A stretch of DNA of 14,233 bases from positions 1 through 14,233 of the forward strand of contig JBFGUI010000088.1 of the NCBI GenBank assembly GCA_041565695.1, written 5' to 3'. Shown in pieces: positions 6,734 through 14,233 of this stretch (position 1 is the stretch's first letter; the number at the start of each line of letters is the position of its first letter). The translations under genes and the position numbers were made by a program. The notes beneath the pieces were generated by a model, which did not search any database, had not been told where the DNA came from, and worked only from the letters and a program-made list of their open reading frames with translations. This DNA comes from Pelagibius sp041565695 (lineage in GTDB: Bacteria; Pseudomonadota; Alphaproteobacteria; Kiloniellales; Kiloniellaceae).

Positions 6734-7747
6734 TCAATCGACCTTGATCAGCAGCTTGCCTTGGTTCTCGCCGCGATAGAGCATCTGCAGGGCGCCGGGC
6801 GCGTGGTCAATCCCTTCGAGCACGTGCTCACGGCAGGTGATCTTGCCGTTGCGGACCCACGTCGCCAGTTGGTCGACGGCTTCCGAGTAGCGGTCCTTGT
6901 AATCGAGCACCAGGAACCCGGTCATGCGGGCCCGGGCCACCAGCAACTGCCGGTGCACGCGGGGGCCGAGGGGCAGCGGGTCCCATTCCTGGATCGCTGC
7001 CGTTCCGCACACCGTGATGCGCGCCTTCAGCGCCAGGTTCTCGAACACCGCATCGCTGATCGGCCCGCAGGTGTTGTCGAAATAGACGTTGACGCCATCG
7101 GGGCAGGCATCGGCCAGCACGGAACGTAGATCCCGAGTGGCCTTGTAGTCGATCGCGTGATCGTAGCCGAACTCTTCCAGGCACATACGAATCTTCTCCG
7201 GCCCGCCGGCGATGCCGACTGCTTTGCAGCCCTTAATGCTGGCTATCTGCCCGACACAGGAGCCGACGGCACCGGCGGCGGTGGACACCACCACCGTCTC
7301 GCCTTCCTGCGGGTCGCAGATATCCAACAATCCGAAATACGCGGTGATTCCGTTCAGGCCCAGTACGCCGAGGGCCAGGGAGGGGGAGAGGTCGGAGTCG
7401 GTCAGTTTCCTCATGACATCGGCGCCATCGCTGATCGCGAAGCGCTGCCAGCCGAACAGGCCGGCAAGGACATCCCCCTTGGCATAGTCCGGATGGTTGG
7501 ACTCGACGACCTCGCCCACGGCGAAGGCCCGCATGACGTCGCCGACCGGGACCGGCGGCAGGTAGTTGGGGGCATCGTTCACCCAGCCGCGCATGGCAGG
7601 GTCGACCGACAGAAAGGAGTTTCGAACCAGAAATTCACCGTCCTGCAGATCGGCGACTGCCCTGGTTTCGACGTCGAAGAACGCGGGACCCGGAACACCG
7701 ACGGGGCGCGCATTGAGAACAACGCAGCGGTTTTCCTGCTTTGCCAT
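6734..7747 (-). CDS. NADP-dependent oxidoreductase, zinc-independent MDR family (CurA-like)
   Basis: The 337-residue product belongs to the medium-chain dehydrogenase/reductase superfamily, in the zinc-independent group of CurA (YncB) and leukotriene B4 12-hydroxydehydrogenase types, which reduce activated C=C bonds with NADPH. The N-terminal catalytic fold contains S-V-D-P-A-M-R-G-W at 47-55, a conserved segment G-L-N-G-I-T-A-Y-F-G-L at 130-140, and the Rossmann loop A-A-G-A-V-G-S-C-V-G-Q at 157-167. The product ends in G-K-L-L-I-K-V-D. Two ATGs lie 6 nt apart (7753 and 7747). The purine run AAGGGGG abuts the first but is 6-7 nt from the second, so 7747 is chosen. The gene begins 32 nt after the ankyrin-repeat gene on the same strand and is probably co-transcribed with it. 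The physiological substrate cannot be read from the sequence. Confidence 0.92.
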   Translation of the reverse strand: MAKQENRCVVLNARPVGVPGPAFFDVETRAVADLQDGEFLVRNSFLSVDPAMRGWVNDAPNYLPPVPVGDVMRAFAVGEVVESNHPDYAKGDVLAGLFGWQRFAISDGADVMRKLTDSDLSPSLALGVLGLNGITAYFGLLDICDPQEGETVVVSTAAGAVGSCVGQIASIKGCKAVGIAGGPEKIRMCLEEFGYDHAIDYKATRDLRSVLADACPDGVNVYFDNTCGPISDAVFENLALKARITVCGTAAIQEWDPLPLGPRVHRQLLVARARMTGFLVLDYKDRYSEAVDQLATWVRNGKITCREHVLEGIDHAPGALQMLYRGENQGKLLIKVD

Positions 7748-7779
7748 CTGCATTCCCCCTTGTGCCGGACAGGCCCCGC

Positions 7780-8514
<735 letters not shown>

Positions 8515-8688
8515 GGCCCGCCCGCCTCGCTGTCTGGGATCCTTCGACCGCATCGTAGCCTGACCACCGGCAGGCGTCGAACCGGATGCGCCGCCTTGCC
8601 GGATAGCGGTATTCGCAATGGGGAGCCGCGGCACGGGGCGGCGCAAACCCCTCGGGCCCCTCGGAAGAGGGGCGAGTGGGGTCGCCCG

Positions 8689-8702
8689 TTGATCTATCTC
8701 AA
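8689..8702 (+). promoter_or_regulatory. Predicted Fnr/FixK-type binding site upstream of the DUF6455 gene
   Basis: TTGATCTATCTCAA matches the TTGAT-N4-ATCAA consensus of Fnr/FixK/Anr regulators at 9 of 10 defined positions. Its centre (between 8695 and 8696) lies 41.5 bp upstream of the start predicted from the -10 element at 8725-8730, the exact geometry of class II Crp/Fnr-activated promoters. Confidence 0.6.
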
Positions 8703-8724
8703 GTCTCTCGGCCGGGGCATGGCG

Positions 8725-8730
8725 TATCTT
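8725..8730 (+). promoter_or_regulatory. Candidate -10 element of the DUF6455 gene
   Basis: TATCTT (4 of 6 consensus matches) would place the transcription start near 8737 and give a leader of about 21 nt. The leader carries GAGGA at 8746-8750, 7 nt before the ATG at 8758. Confidence 0.45.
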
Positions 8731-8757
8731 TTCCCCATAAAGAGTGAGGAAAAGCCC

Positions 8758-9015
8758 ATGGAAGCTCACAGCGCCGGCCCGCACGGGCATATCCGGAACA
8801 TCCTGAGGATGATGGAACGTTGCGGGGTCGATCTGGCGCGCTTCGCGCAGCGCCGCTTGGGTACCACGATGGTCGCCGCCACGGAGGCCTGTCTCGACTG
8901 TCCCTGCCCGGAAACCTGCCGCAAGTGGCTGGATTCCCGCGAGGAGGGCGAGATCCAGGCACCGCCGGATTTCTGCCCCAACGCGGAACGCTTCCGCCGC
9001 GCCGCCGCCCGCTAG
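8758..9015 (+). CDS. Small cysteine-rich DUF6455 family protein
   Basis: This 85-residue protein looks like the alphaproteobacterial DUF6455 family, whose function is unknown. The recognisable pattern is R-M-M-E-R-C-G-V-D at 17-25, a cysteine cluster C45-x2-C48-x-C50-x3-C54 followed by W57-L, and P-P-D-F-C-P-N-A at 69-76 with C73. The cysteine spacing suggests metal or Fe-S binding or redox chemistry, which is inference. The ATG at 8758 has GAGGA 7 nt upstream. An in-frame ATG at 8719 lies before the predicted transcription start, and the frame is open further upstream, but those bases hold the promoter. No signal peptide or membrane segment is seen, so it should be cytoplasmic. It appears monocistronic, divergent from the ankyrin gene and convergent with the pentapeptide-repeat gene. 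The Fnr-type box suggests induction under low oxygen. Confidence 0.85.
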   Translation: MEAHSAGPHGHIRNILRMMERCGVDLARFAQRRLGTTMVAATEACLDCPCPETCRKWLDSREEGEIQAPPDFCPNAERFRRAAAR

Positions 9016-9152
9016 GGCGGAGTCAGGGGCGGTTCAGGTTTTATGCGGCTGCCCGAGGCGGCAGAAAGTAAACGCGCGCGGACGAGCCGGCGGTTGCCGT
9101 CGGACTTGTCGGCATGGCCGATTTCTCTCTGAAACCAGACTGGCCTAGCCGA

Positions 9153-10223
9153 TCACACGGCGGCGGTCGCCGGCAGAGCGTCTTCCGGAAAGATGGTTTT
9201 CATGCCGGTTTCCGGCAGCACGCCGGTGCGCGCGCCGTCCAGGCAGGTGTCCTCCAGGTGCGCGCCGCTGAGGTCGGCGCCGCGCAGGTCGCAGCCCGAG
9301 AGATCGGCGCCGCGCAGGTTGGTGTCGGTGAAGTCGCAGGCCGCCAGCACAGCGCCGCTGAGGTTGGTGTTCCTGAGATTGGCCCGGGCGAAGGAGATCG
9401 TCGCCAGGCTGCGCCCCGAGAGGTCGAGACCCGAGAGGTTGTGCTCGGAGAAGTCGGCCCGCAGGCCCTCGATGCCGCCGCTGGCGACCCAGGCCGCGTG
9501 GCGGCGCAGGGCGTTGTTGAGGCGGATCGGGTCGATGGGGCGGAGAGGCGTGGCCAGGATGCCGCTCAGCTCGGCATCCATGTTGCTGAAGGACGCGCCG
9601 CGCATGTCGGCCTCATGAAGCCAGGCCTGGCTGAGGCCGACGGAATCCAGATCTGCGCCGGTAAAGCGCGTGCCGCGCATGTCCGCGCCGTTGAGCTGTG
9701 TCTCCTTCAGCCGGGCACCGGTGAAGTCGACGTTCTTCAGGCGGGCGTTGCTCAGGTCCGCCTCACCGAGGCGGGCATTGCGGAAGGAGGAGCGCACGTC
9801 GCGGATCGCCACGTCTTCCTGCTCGTCGTCCCCGCCACTGATGATCCCGCTCATGCGCAGGTCGGCCTGGTCGAAGCAAGCCTGGGTCAGGATCGCCTTC
9901 TCGAAGGAGACGGCGCGCAGATCGGCGCGCGTGAAGTTGGCGCGGGTCAGGTCGGCGCCTTCGAAGCTGGAGGCGAAAAGCCGCGCCCGCGAGAAGTCGG
10001 TCTCCACCAGGTTCGAACCGGTGAAGCGGCAGCCGAGGAAGTGGGCCTGCGCAAAGCACATGCCCTGGAAGTCGAGCCCGGCCAGCACGCAGTGCTCCAT
10101 GATGATCCGGCGGCCGTCGCGGCGCGCCGCGGCGAAGCGGCCGTGTGCGTTGGCGAGTTTCTGGAGAGCGTCCTGCCCGATGGTGCGGCGCTTGAGAACG
10201 ACGTTGCGGCTGTTTGTGAGCAT
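9153..10223 (-). CDS. Pentapeptide-repeat protein
   Basis: The 356-residue product is dominated by pentapeptide repeats of the A(D/N)LXX type, which fold as a right-handed quadrilateral beta-helix. The repeats fall in three blocks, about 43-125, 146-215 and 257-332. Between the first two is an acidic insert with G-D-D-E-Q-E-D at 131-137. Between the second and third is a non-repeat, partly helical stretch (about 216-256) containing R-L-N-N-A-L-R-R-H. The N-terminal 40 residues are basic and non-repeat, and the C-terminal 25 are non-repeat. No signal peptide or transmembrane segment is visible. Some family members mimic DNA and protect gyrase, but most have no known role and nothing here points to a specific one. 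The start at 10223 is the first ATG, with only a distant AAGG upstream. It is divergent from the DUF3604 gene. Confidence 0.88.
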   Translation of the reverse strand: MLTNSRNVVLKRRTIGQDALQKLANAHGRFAAARRDGRRIIMEHCVLAGLDFQGMCFAQAHFLGCRFTGSNLVETDFSRARLFASSFEGADLTRANFTRADLRAVSFEKAILTQACFDQADLRMSGIISGGDDEQEDVAIRDVRSSFRNARLGEADLSNARLKNVDFTGARLKETQLNGADMRGTRFTGADLDSVGLSQAWLHEADMRGASFSNMDAELSGILATPLRPIDPIRLNNALRRHAAWVASGGIEGLRADFSEHNLSGLDLSGRSLATISFARANLRNTNLSGAVLAACDFTDTNLRGADLSGCDLRGADLSGAHLEDTCLDGARTGVLPETGMKTIFPEDALPATAAV

Positions 10224-10525
10224 TGGCGGTTGCGGAGCCCTTGGTGGCTATCTTGCGTGGTGCACAGCTGACGACTCTACCCGCAGAGCGTGTGCCCGCA
10301 AAGCTTTTTCGTTTCGTAATTTATTGAAATTGCGTCGAAAATGGGAACGGACAGATGGCGCCGGGCGGCTGAGTCAGCCCTCGGTCGCAGCCTGCCTGGG
10401 TTTGCGTGGCTAACGGACCGTGAACGGGGACCGGCGGGTTGAGGGGTGCGCCGTGCGATTCCTCCGTCGGTAGGACCTCGCTGTGCTACGGTTTGCGGCG
10501 CGCGGGAATACAGGGGGATGCAATC
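10224..10525. promoter_or_regulatory. Divergent intergenic region with an AT-rich dyad
   Basis: This 302-bp gap separates the divergent pentapeptide-repeat and DUF3604 genes. Bases 10300-10342 are strongly AT-rich against GC-rich flanks. They contain nested inverted repeats: AATTT (10318-10322) with AAATT (10327-10331), and outer TTTCG (10312-10316) with CGAAA (10336-10340). A promoter or operator here is likely, but individual -35/-10 hexamers could not be assigned with confidence. The ribosome binding site AGGGGG (10512-10517) serves the DUF3604 gene. Confidence 0.45.
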
Positions 10526-12859
10526 ATGTCCGACCAGCCGCTCGGGAGTCCCGACGACGCCGGCCTGCCGCCGGCCGGCGGCCTGGCGAGCCGGCCGCTC
10601 AGCGGCGCCATTCCGGCGGCGGAACTGGGCGCGGTGACGCTGACACCCGGCGGTGACTTCGTCGCCGGCAGCTACCAGACCTTCACGCTCACCTACACCG
10701 CCGGCAAGTTCGGCATCGACGATTCCGGCTCGCTGCGCATCTGCTTCCGCTTCGCCAGCGACCAGACCCGCCCGCAGTTCGAGGATCCCAAGGGCCCGAA
10801 CTACACCACCATCACGGCTTCGAACTCGGCCGTGCTGCAGTATCACTACGACCCCAAGGGCAACGTACGGCCCTGGGACCGCACGCTCTACATCAAGGTG
10901 GTGCGCGGCTTCCTGCGCGCGGGGGACAGCATCACCGTGACCTTCGGCGACACCTCCGGCGGCTCGCCGGGCATGCGTCTGCAGACCTTCTGCGAGGACA
11001 GCTTCGAATTCCACACCCTGGTCGATCCCATCGCCACCTACTGCTACCAGCCGCTCCCGGAACAGCCGACCATCCGCATCGTGCCGGGCGCGCCGGAGAC
11101 CTTCGTCGCGGTGGTGCCGACCCTGCGCCGCGTCGGCGAGTCCTTTGCCCTGAAGTTCAAGGCGGAGGACCGCTGGGGCAATCCCTCGGACCGCTGCGAC
11201 TTCACCCTGCGGCTGGAAAGCAACGTTGCGGTCGAGGGCCTCCCAGAGACCGTACGTCTGAAGCCCGGCGACTTCGCCGGCAGCGTCGAGGGGCTGTCTG
11301 TGGCTGCGCCCGGCGACGTCGAGATCCGCCTGCTGCATCAGGATGGTCGTGTCGCGACCGCCGCCAATCCGCTGCGCATCGTCGAAGGGGCCGAGTTACT
11401 GCACTTCTGGGGCGACCTGCACGGCCAGTCGGAGGAGACCATCGGCACCGGCTCCGCGCGGCAGTACTTCGCCTTTGCCCGCGACCGCGCCTTCCTAGAT
11501 GCCACCGGTCACCAGGGCAACGACTTCCAGATCACCTCTCCCTTCTGGTGCGAACTGGACGCGCTCTGCGCCGAGTTCGACGAGGCCGGCCGCTTCGTCG
11601 CCATTCCCGGCTACGAGTGGTCGGGCAACACCGGTCTCGGCGGCGACCGCAACATCTACTTCCCGGAGGAGGGCCGCGTGCTGCGGCGCTCCTCCCACGC
11701 GCTGGTCGAGGACCGCTCCGACATCGCCACCGACGCCAACTCCGCCGCTGCGCTCTTCGAAGCGCTCGCCGCGAACAGGGAGTGGGACGTGGTCGGCTAC
11801 GCGCACTGCGGCGGGCGCTACGCGGACGTGAAGATGGCGCACGACGGCCGCTTCGAGAAGTCCATGGAGGTGCATTCCTCCTGGGGCACCTTCGAATGGC
11901 TGGTCCAGGACGCCTTTGAGATGGGCTACCGGGTCGGCATCGTCGCCAATTCCGACGGGCACAAGGGGCGGCCCGGCGCCAGTTATCCCGGCGCCTCGCT
12001 GTTCGGCGCGGTCGGTGGCCTGACCTGTTTCCTCGCCGAGGACCTGTCGCGCGAGGCGATCCTCGAGAGCATGCGCAAGCGCCGCCACTACGGCACCACC
12101 GGCGGTCCCGGCGGGCGCATGGTGATCGACGTCCGGGCCGCGTTCGAGACGTCCGGCACGCTCTATCATGACGACCCGCGCCTCGGCCCCAGCGAAGGCT
12201 ATGCGGCTTCCGAGGCGCTCATGGGCGACATCGTCCACCTGCCGTCCGGTGGCGCCGAACTGAGGGTCGACATCGCCGCGGCGGCGTCCATCGAGCGGAT
12301 CGACATCTTCAACGGGCTCGAACACCTGGAGACCATCCGGCCCTATCGCCAGGAGGAACTCGGCAACCGCATCCGGGTGATCTGGGAGGGGGCCGAGTAC
12401 CGTGGCCGCTTCCGCCAGGTGATCTGGGACGGCGCGGCGCACCTCTCCGACAATCGCATCGTCGACGCCCGCGCGATCAACTTCTTCAACCGCGACAAGA
12501 CGCTGGAGCGGACCTCCGACACCGCGCTCGCCTGGCGGGCGCTCACCACCGGCAACATCGGCGGCTTCGACCTCTGGGTCGAGGATCCCTACGGCGGCAC
12601 CCTGAAGATCGAGACGCCGCTGGTGAAGTGCGGCGTGCCGCTGGAGGAGATCGGCCTGGAGGACGAGGTCTTCGATGCCAGCGGCGTCCTGCCGCGCTAT
12701 CTAAAACTGTTTCGGCTGCCGGCGGAGAACCCGCACCGCAAGATCAGCTTCACGCGCTCCATCGCGCTGCGCCCCGAGGGCGACAACCCGATCTTTATCC
12801 GCCTGACCCAGGAAGACGGCACCCTGGCCTGGACCAGCCCGATCTATCTCTACCGGTGA
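10526..12859 (+). CDS. DUF3604 domain protein (PHP-like putative metal-dependent hydrolase)
   Basis: The 777-residue product matches the DUF3604 family, which resembles PHP-type metallohydrolases but has no established substrate. An N-terminal beta-rich region (about 30-285) precedes the core. The core contains a likely metal-ligand set in order: G-D-L-H-G-Q-S-E (D297, H299), T-G-H-Q (H329), P-G-Y-E-W-S (E364), G-Y-A-H-C-G-G (H427), E-V-H-S-S-W-G (E448, H450) and N-S-D-G-H-K-G (D477, H479). The C-terminal part is again beta-rich and ends with T-Q-E-D-G-T-L-A-W-T-S-P-I-Y. The ATG at 10526 has AGGGGG 8 nt upstream and is chosen over the frame opening at 10439, which lacks one. No signal peptide is visible, so it is probably cytoplasmic. 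Its stop lies 6 nt from the stop of the convergent gene, with no room for a separate terminator. Confidence 0.88.
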   Translation: MSDQPLGSPDDAGLPPAGGLASRPLSGAIPAAELGAVTLTPGGDFVAGSYQTFTLTYTAGKFGIDDSGSLRICFRFASDQTRPQFEDPKGPNYTTITASNSAVLQYHYDPKGNVRPWDRTLYIKVVRGFLRAGDSITVTFGDTSGGSPGMRLQTFCEDSFEFHTLVDPIATYCYQPLPEQPTIRIVPGAPETFVAVVPTLRRVGESFALKFKAEDRWGNPSDRCDFTLRLESNVAVEGLPETVRLKPGDFAGSVEGLSVAAPGDVEIRLLHQDGRVATAANPLRIVEGAELLHFWGDLHGQSEETIGTGSARQYFAFARDRAFLDATGHQGNDFQITSPFWCELDALCAEFDEAGRFVAIPGYEWSGNTGLGGDRNIYFPEEGRVLRRSSHALVEDRSDIATDANSAAALFEALAANREWDVVGYAHCGGRYADVKMAHDGRFEKSMEVHSSWGTFEWLVQDAFEMGYRVGIVANSDGHKGRPGASYPGASLFGAVGGLTCFLAEDLSREAILESMRKRRHYGTTGGPGGRMVIDVRAAFETSGTLYHDDPRLGPSEGYAASEALMGDIVHLPSGGAELRVDIAAAASIERIDIFNGLEHLETIRPYRQEELGNRIRVIWEGAEYRGRFRQVIWDGAAHLSDNRIVDARAINFFNRDKTLERTSDTALAWRALTTGNIGGFDLWVEDPYGGTLKIETPLVKCGVPLEEIGLEDEVFDASGVLPRYLKLFRLPAENPHRKISFTRSIALRPEGDNPIFIRLTQEDGTLAWTSPIYLYR

Positions 12860-12865
12860 TCCACG

Positions 12866-13567
12866 TCAGCGCGCGACGCGGTAGAGACGCTTGTACTCGC
12901 CGGGGTTCTGGTTGATCGAATCGGTGGCCTCGAGAAAGACGCACAGCTCTTCCGGCGACATGGCCGCCGTCTCCATCTCCAGGGTCTCGCGCTTCACCGG
13001 CACGCACTGGGCGATCGGCGTGCCGGCGGGCAGGGTGCCGACGAAGTCGGGATCTGTCCACACCGCGGGAATGTGGGTGAAGACGTCGTGGTAGCGGTCG
13101 TTGTCGACCAGCCCGGTGATGGTGCGGTAGGGCAGGTCGAGGCGGTTCAGCGGATGGGTGTAGAGGATCGACCAGCCGTCCTCGGGCTCGGCGGCCCAGA
13201 GGTTGCGGAACTTGACCGGCACCCAGCCGGGGCGGAACAGCGGCGAGCCCTCGACCTGCTCGGCGACATGGAAATGAATCGGCGAGCGCGGCACGTGCGG
13301 CGGCAGGTTGTCGGGCAGCGCGTCCCAATGCCACTCGAAGCGCCCGCGCTCGACGGTGAGGTCGCAGGCCAGCGGCAGCAGGAAGCCGTGGGTCATGGCA
13401 TCGATCACCGGCGGGCAGCCCTTGACGGTCTTGACCTCCTCCTCGAAGTCGCCGGCCCAGGCGGTCAGCGGCATGGTCTTCAGCCAGTCGGGCGCGCCGC
13501 GCTTGGCCGGCACCGGCTTGGGCAGCACGGGCTCGAGCTCGGGAAAGGTCCTGAATCTGATTTTCAT
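12866..13567 (-). CDS. Conserved protein of unknown function, coupled to a TPR gene
   Basis: The 233-residue product is not assigned to a characterised family. It has a distinctive N-terminal half: A-P-D-W-L-K-T-M-P at 25-33, T-V-K-G-C-P-P-V-I-D-A-M at 47-58, G-F-L-L-P-L-A-C-D at 61-69, and many aromatics (F77, W79, W81, F110, W115, F120, W124, W132). Further on it has Y-T-H-P-L-N-R-L-D at 136-144. From memory, similar K-x-C-x-P-x-x-D-A-M patterns occur in uncharacterised proteins of some T4-like marine phages; this was not tested. No signal peptide or membrane helix is seen. Its ATG (13565-13567) overlaps the stop of the upstream TPR gene by 4 bp, the ATGA arrangement of translational coupling, which fixes the start and suggests that the two proteins work together. 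The much longer open frame to 14098 is only the shadow of the TPR gene. Confidence 0.8.
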   Translation of the reverse strand: MKIRFRTFPELEPVLPKPVPAKRGAPDWLKTMPLTAWAGDFEEEVKTVKGCPPVIDAMTHGFLLPLACDLTVERGRFEWHWDALPDNLPPHVPRSPIHFHVAEQVEGSPLFRPGWVPVKFRNLWAAEPEDGWSILYTHPLNRLDLPYRTITGLVDNDRYHDVFTHIPAVWTDPDFVGTLPAGTPIAQCVPVKRETLEMETAAMSPEELCVFLEATDSINQNPGEYKRLYRVAR

Positions 13568-14061
13568 GTGTCCCCGTCTTCCGCCGTGGCGGACCTGTCT
13601 TCGGTGAGCAGCCGCTTCGCCTCGGCGAAATTCAGCCAGAATGGACCGCGCGGCTGGCTGACCAGGGCGAAGAGCACGGTCTTGTAGAGCTTGGGATTGT
13701 GTTTCAGCGCCCGGCGGTAGCTGTCGAGCGCCGCCGCGGCCGCGCCGTCGCGCTGCAGGCAGATGGCCAGTTCGAGATGCGCCCAGGCATAGTCCGGCTT
13801 GATCTCCAGGGCGCGGCGGTAGCGGGCCCGGGCCGCGGCGCTGTCGCCCAAATCGCGGCGGATGTTGCCGATACGAATCTCGGCCTCGGCGAAGCCGGGA
13901 AAGATCGAGATGGCGCGCTGCAGCCGTGTCTCGGCCTCGCGCGCCTGCCCGGCCTTGAGCAGGGCCAGGGCCTCGTTGCGCAGCTGTGCCGCCTGCCTGA
14001 CGTGCGGCGGGACGCCTGCGGCGGCGGTCTGCGGTGCCTTCTGCGGTCCCTGGAGCGTCAT
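13564..14061 (-). CDS. Small TPR repeat protein
   Basis: The 165-residue product carries about three TPR units (roughly 24-57, 58-91 and 92-125), with the consensus spacing of small and aromatic residues, for example A-x-x-R-Y-R-R-A-L-E-I-K-P-D at 77-90 and A-L-D-S-Y-R-R-A-L-K-H-N-P at 111-123. They are followed by a conserved-looking tail with L-V-S-Q-P-R-G-P-F-W-L-N-F-A-E-A at 133-148 and an acidic end. No signal peptide is present. It should act as a protein-binding adaptor. The start ATG at 14061 has only a weak GCGGG upstream. It lies 46 nt after the end of another minus-strand gene and overlaps the next gene by 4 bp, so all three probably form one operon. Confidence 0.85.
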   Translation of the reverse strand: MTLQGPQKAPQTAAAGVPPHVRQAAQLRNEALALLKAGQAREAETRLQRAISIFPGFAEAEIRIGNIRRDLGDSAAARARYRRALEIKPDYAWAHLELAICLQRDGAAAAALDSYRRALKHNPKLYKTVLFALVSQPRGPFWLNFAEAKRLLTEDRSATAEDGDT

Positions 14062-14107
14062 GCCCGCGAAGGTAGTCCGACTTGCCGGACCAGGGCAATG
14101 GGGCCGG

Positions 14108-14233
14108 TCATGCCGCTTCCGTCGGCGCGTCGAGGTCCGTGAGGCTGCTCCGCAGGCCGTCGGTGATGCGCGCGGCGGTCTCCGCCCCCTGGCCGCGGCC
14201 TTCCAGCGCCGCGCCGCCCGGGGGCGCGGCGAA
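14108..14233 (-). CDS. C-terminal end of an unidentified gene running off the right edge
   Basis: On the minus strand the frame is open from the window edge to a TGA at 14108-14110, giving 41 residues rich in Ala and Gly and ending in S-L-T-D-L-D-A-P-T-E-A-A. Almost every codon ends in G or C, as in the confident genes here, which argues that it is real coding sequence. It is too short and low in complexity to identify. It lies 46 nt upstream of the small TPR gene on the same strand and is probably the preceding gene of that operon. Confidence 0.5.
   Translation of the reverse strand, partial: FAAPPGGAALEGRGQGAETAARITDGLRSSLTDLDAPTEAA

Noticed and set aside
6486..6737. 83-codon minus-strand frame after the oxidoreductase gene
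   Set aside because: It has a TTG start without convincing ribosome binding site, no recognisable features, and overlaps the inverted repeats of the spacer.
9005..9020. CCGCCC-GCTA-GGGCGG hairpin over the DUF6455 stop codon
   Set aside because: The stem is perfect but includes the stop codon, has no T-run, and such short GC palindromes are expected by chance in this DNA.
9190..10110. Short periodic DNA repeats resembling an array
   Set aside because: The periodicity is 15 bp and follows the pentapeptide codons of the encoded protein; there are no spacers or identical long repeats as in CRISPR.
13568..14098. Upstream extension of the unknown-function gene to 14098
   Set aside because: The extension is out of frame with the well-supported TPR gene and reads as an Arg/Ala-rich shadow; the ATGA overlap fixes the start at 13567.

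Overview
The window is high-GC DNA with compact, strongly GC3-biased genes. The gene families present (family 5 substrate-binding protein, FdhD/MobA pair, DUF6455 protein, cyclase-TolB-like-TPR protein, DUF3604 protein) suggest an alphaproteobacterium, most plausibly of the Rhodospirillales/Kiloniellales type. That placement is inferred from composition and gene families only. No rRNA, tRNA, CRISPR array, transposase or integrase was seen.

Layout. Positions 1-507 hold the 3' end of a TPR protein. It converges on an orphan periplasmic oligopeptide-type solute-binding protein (648-2573, minus). That gene is divergent from fdhD (2694-3650), which is followed 18 nt later by mobA (3669-4313). FdhD and MobA both serve maturation of molybdenum/tungsten formate dehydrogenase, but no formate dehydrogenase structural gene is in view. 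Next comes a less GC-rich segment with one gene, a membrane class III nucleotide cyclase with TolB-like and TPR regions (4525-6384, minus). It lies between non-coding spacers that share a 12-bp direct repeat and several hairpins. Further on the minus strand, a secreted ankyrin-repeat protein (7780-8514) is followed by a CurA-type NADP-dependent oxidoreductase (6734-7747), probably one transcript.

Divergent from the ankyrin gene is a small Cys-rich DUF6455 protein (8758-9015). Its upstream region carries a near-consensus Fnr/FixK box spaced as in a class II activated promoter. A pentapeptide-repeat protein (9153-10223, minus) and a DUF3604 PHP-like putative metalloenzyme (10526-12859, plus) are divergent around an AT-rich dyad. 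The right end is a minus-strand cluster: an unknown partial gene (14108-14233), a TPR protein (13564-14061), and a conserved protein of unknown function (12866-13567) whose start overlaps the TPR stop by 4 bp.

I do not see a clear new multi-gene system. The points most worth checking are the predicted Fnr-type promoter of the DUF6455 gene, the cyclase segment with its flanking repeats and unusual substrate-site residues, the possible leaderless starts of the divergent solute-binding protein/fdhD pair, and the coupled TPR-unknown gene pair.
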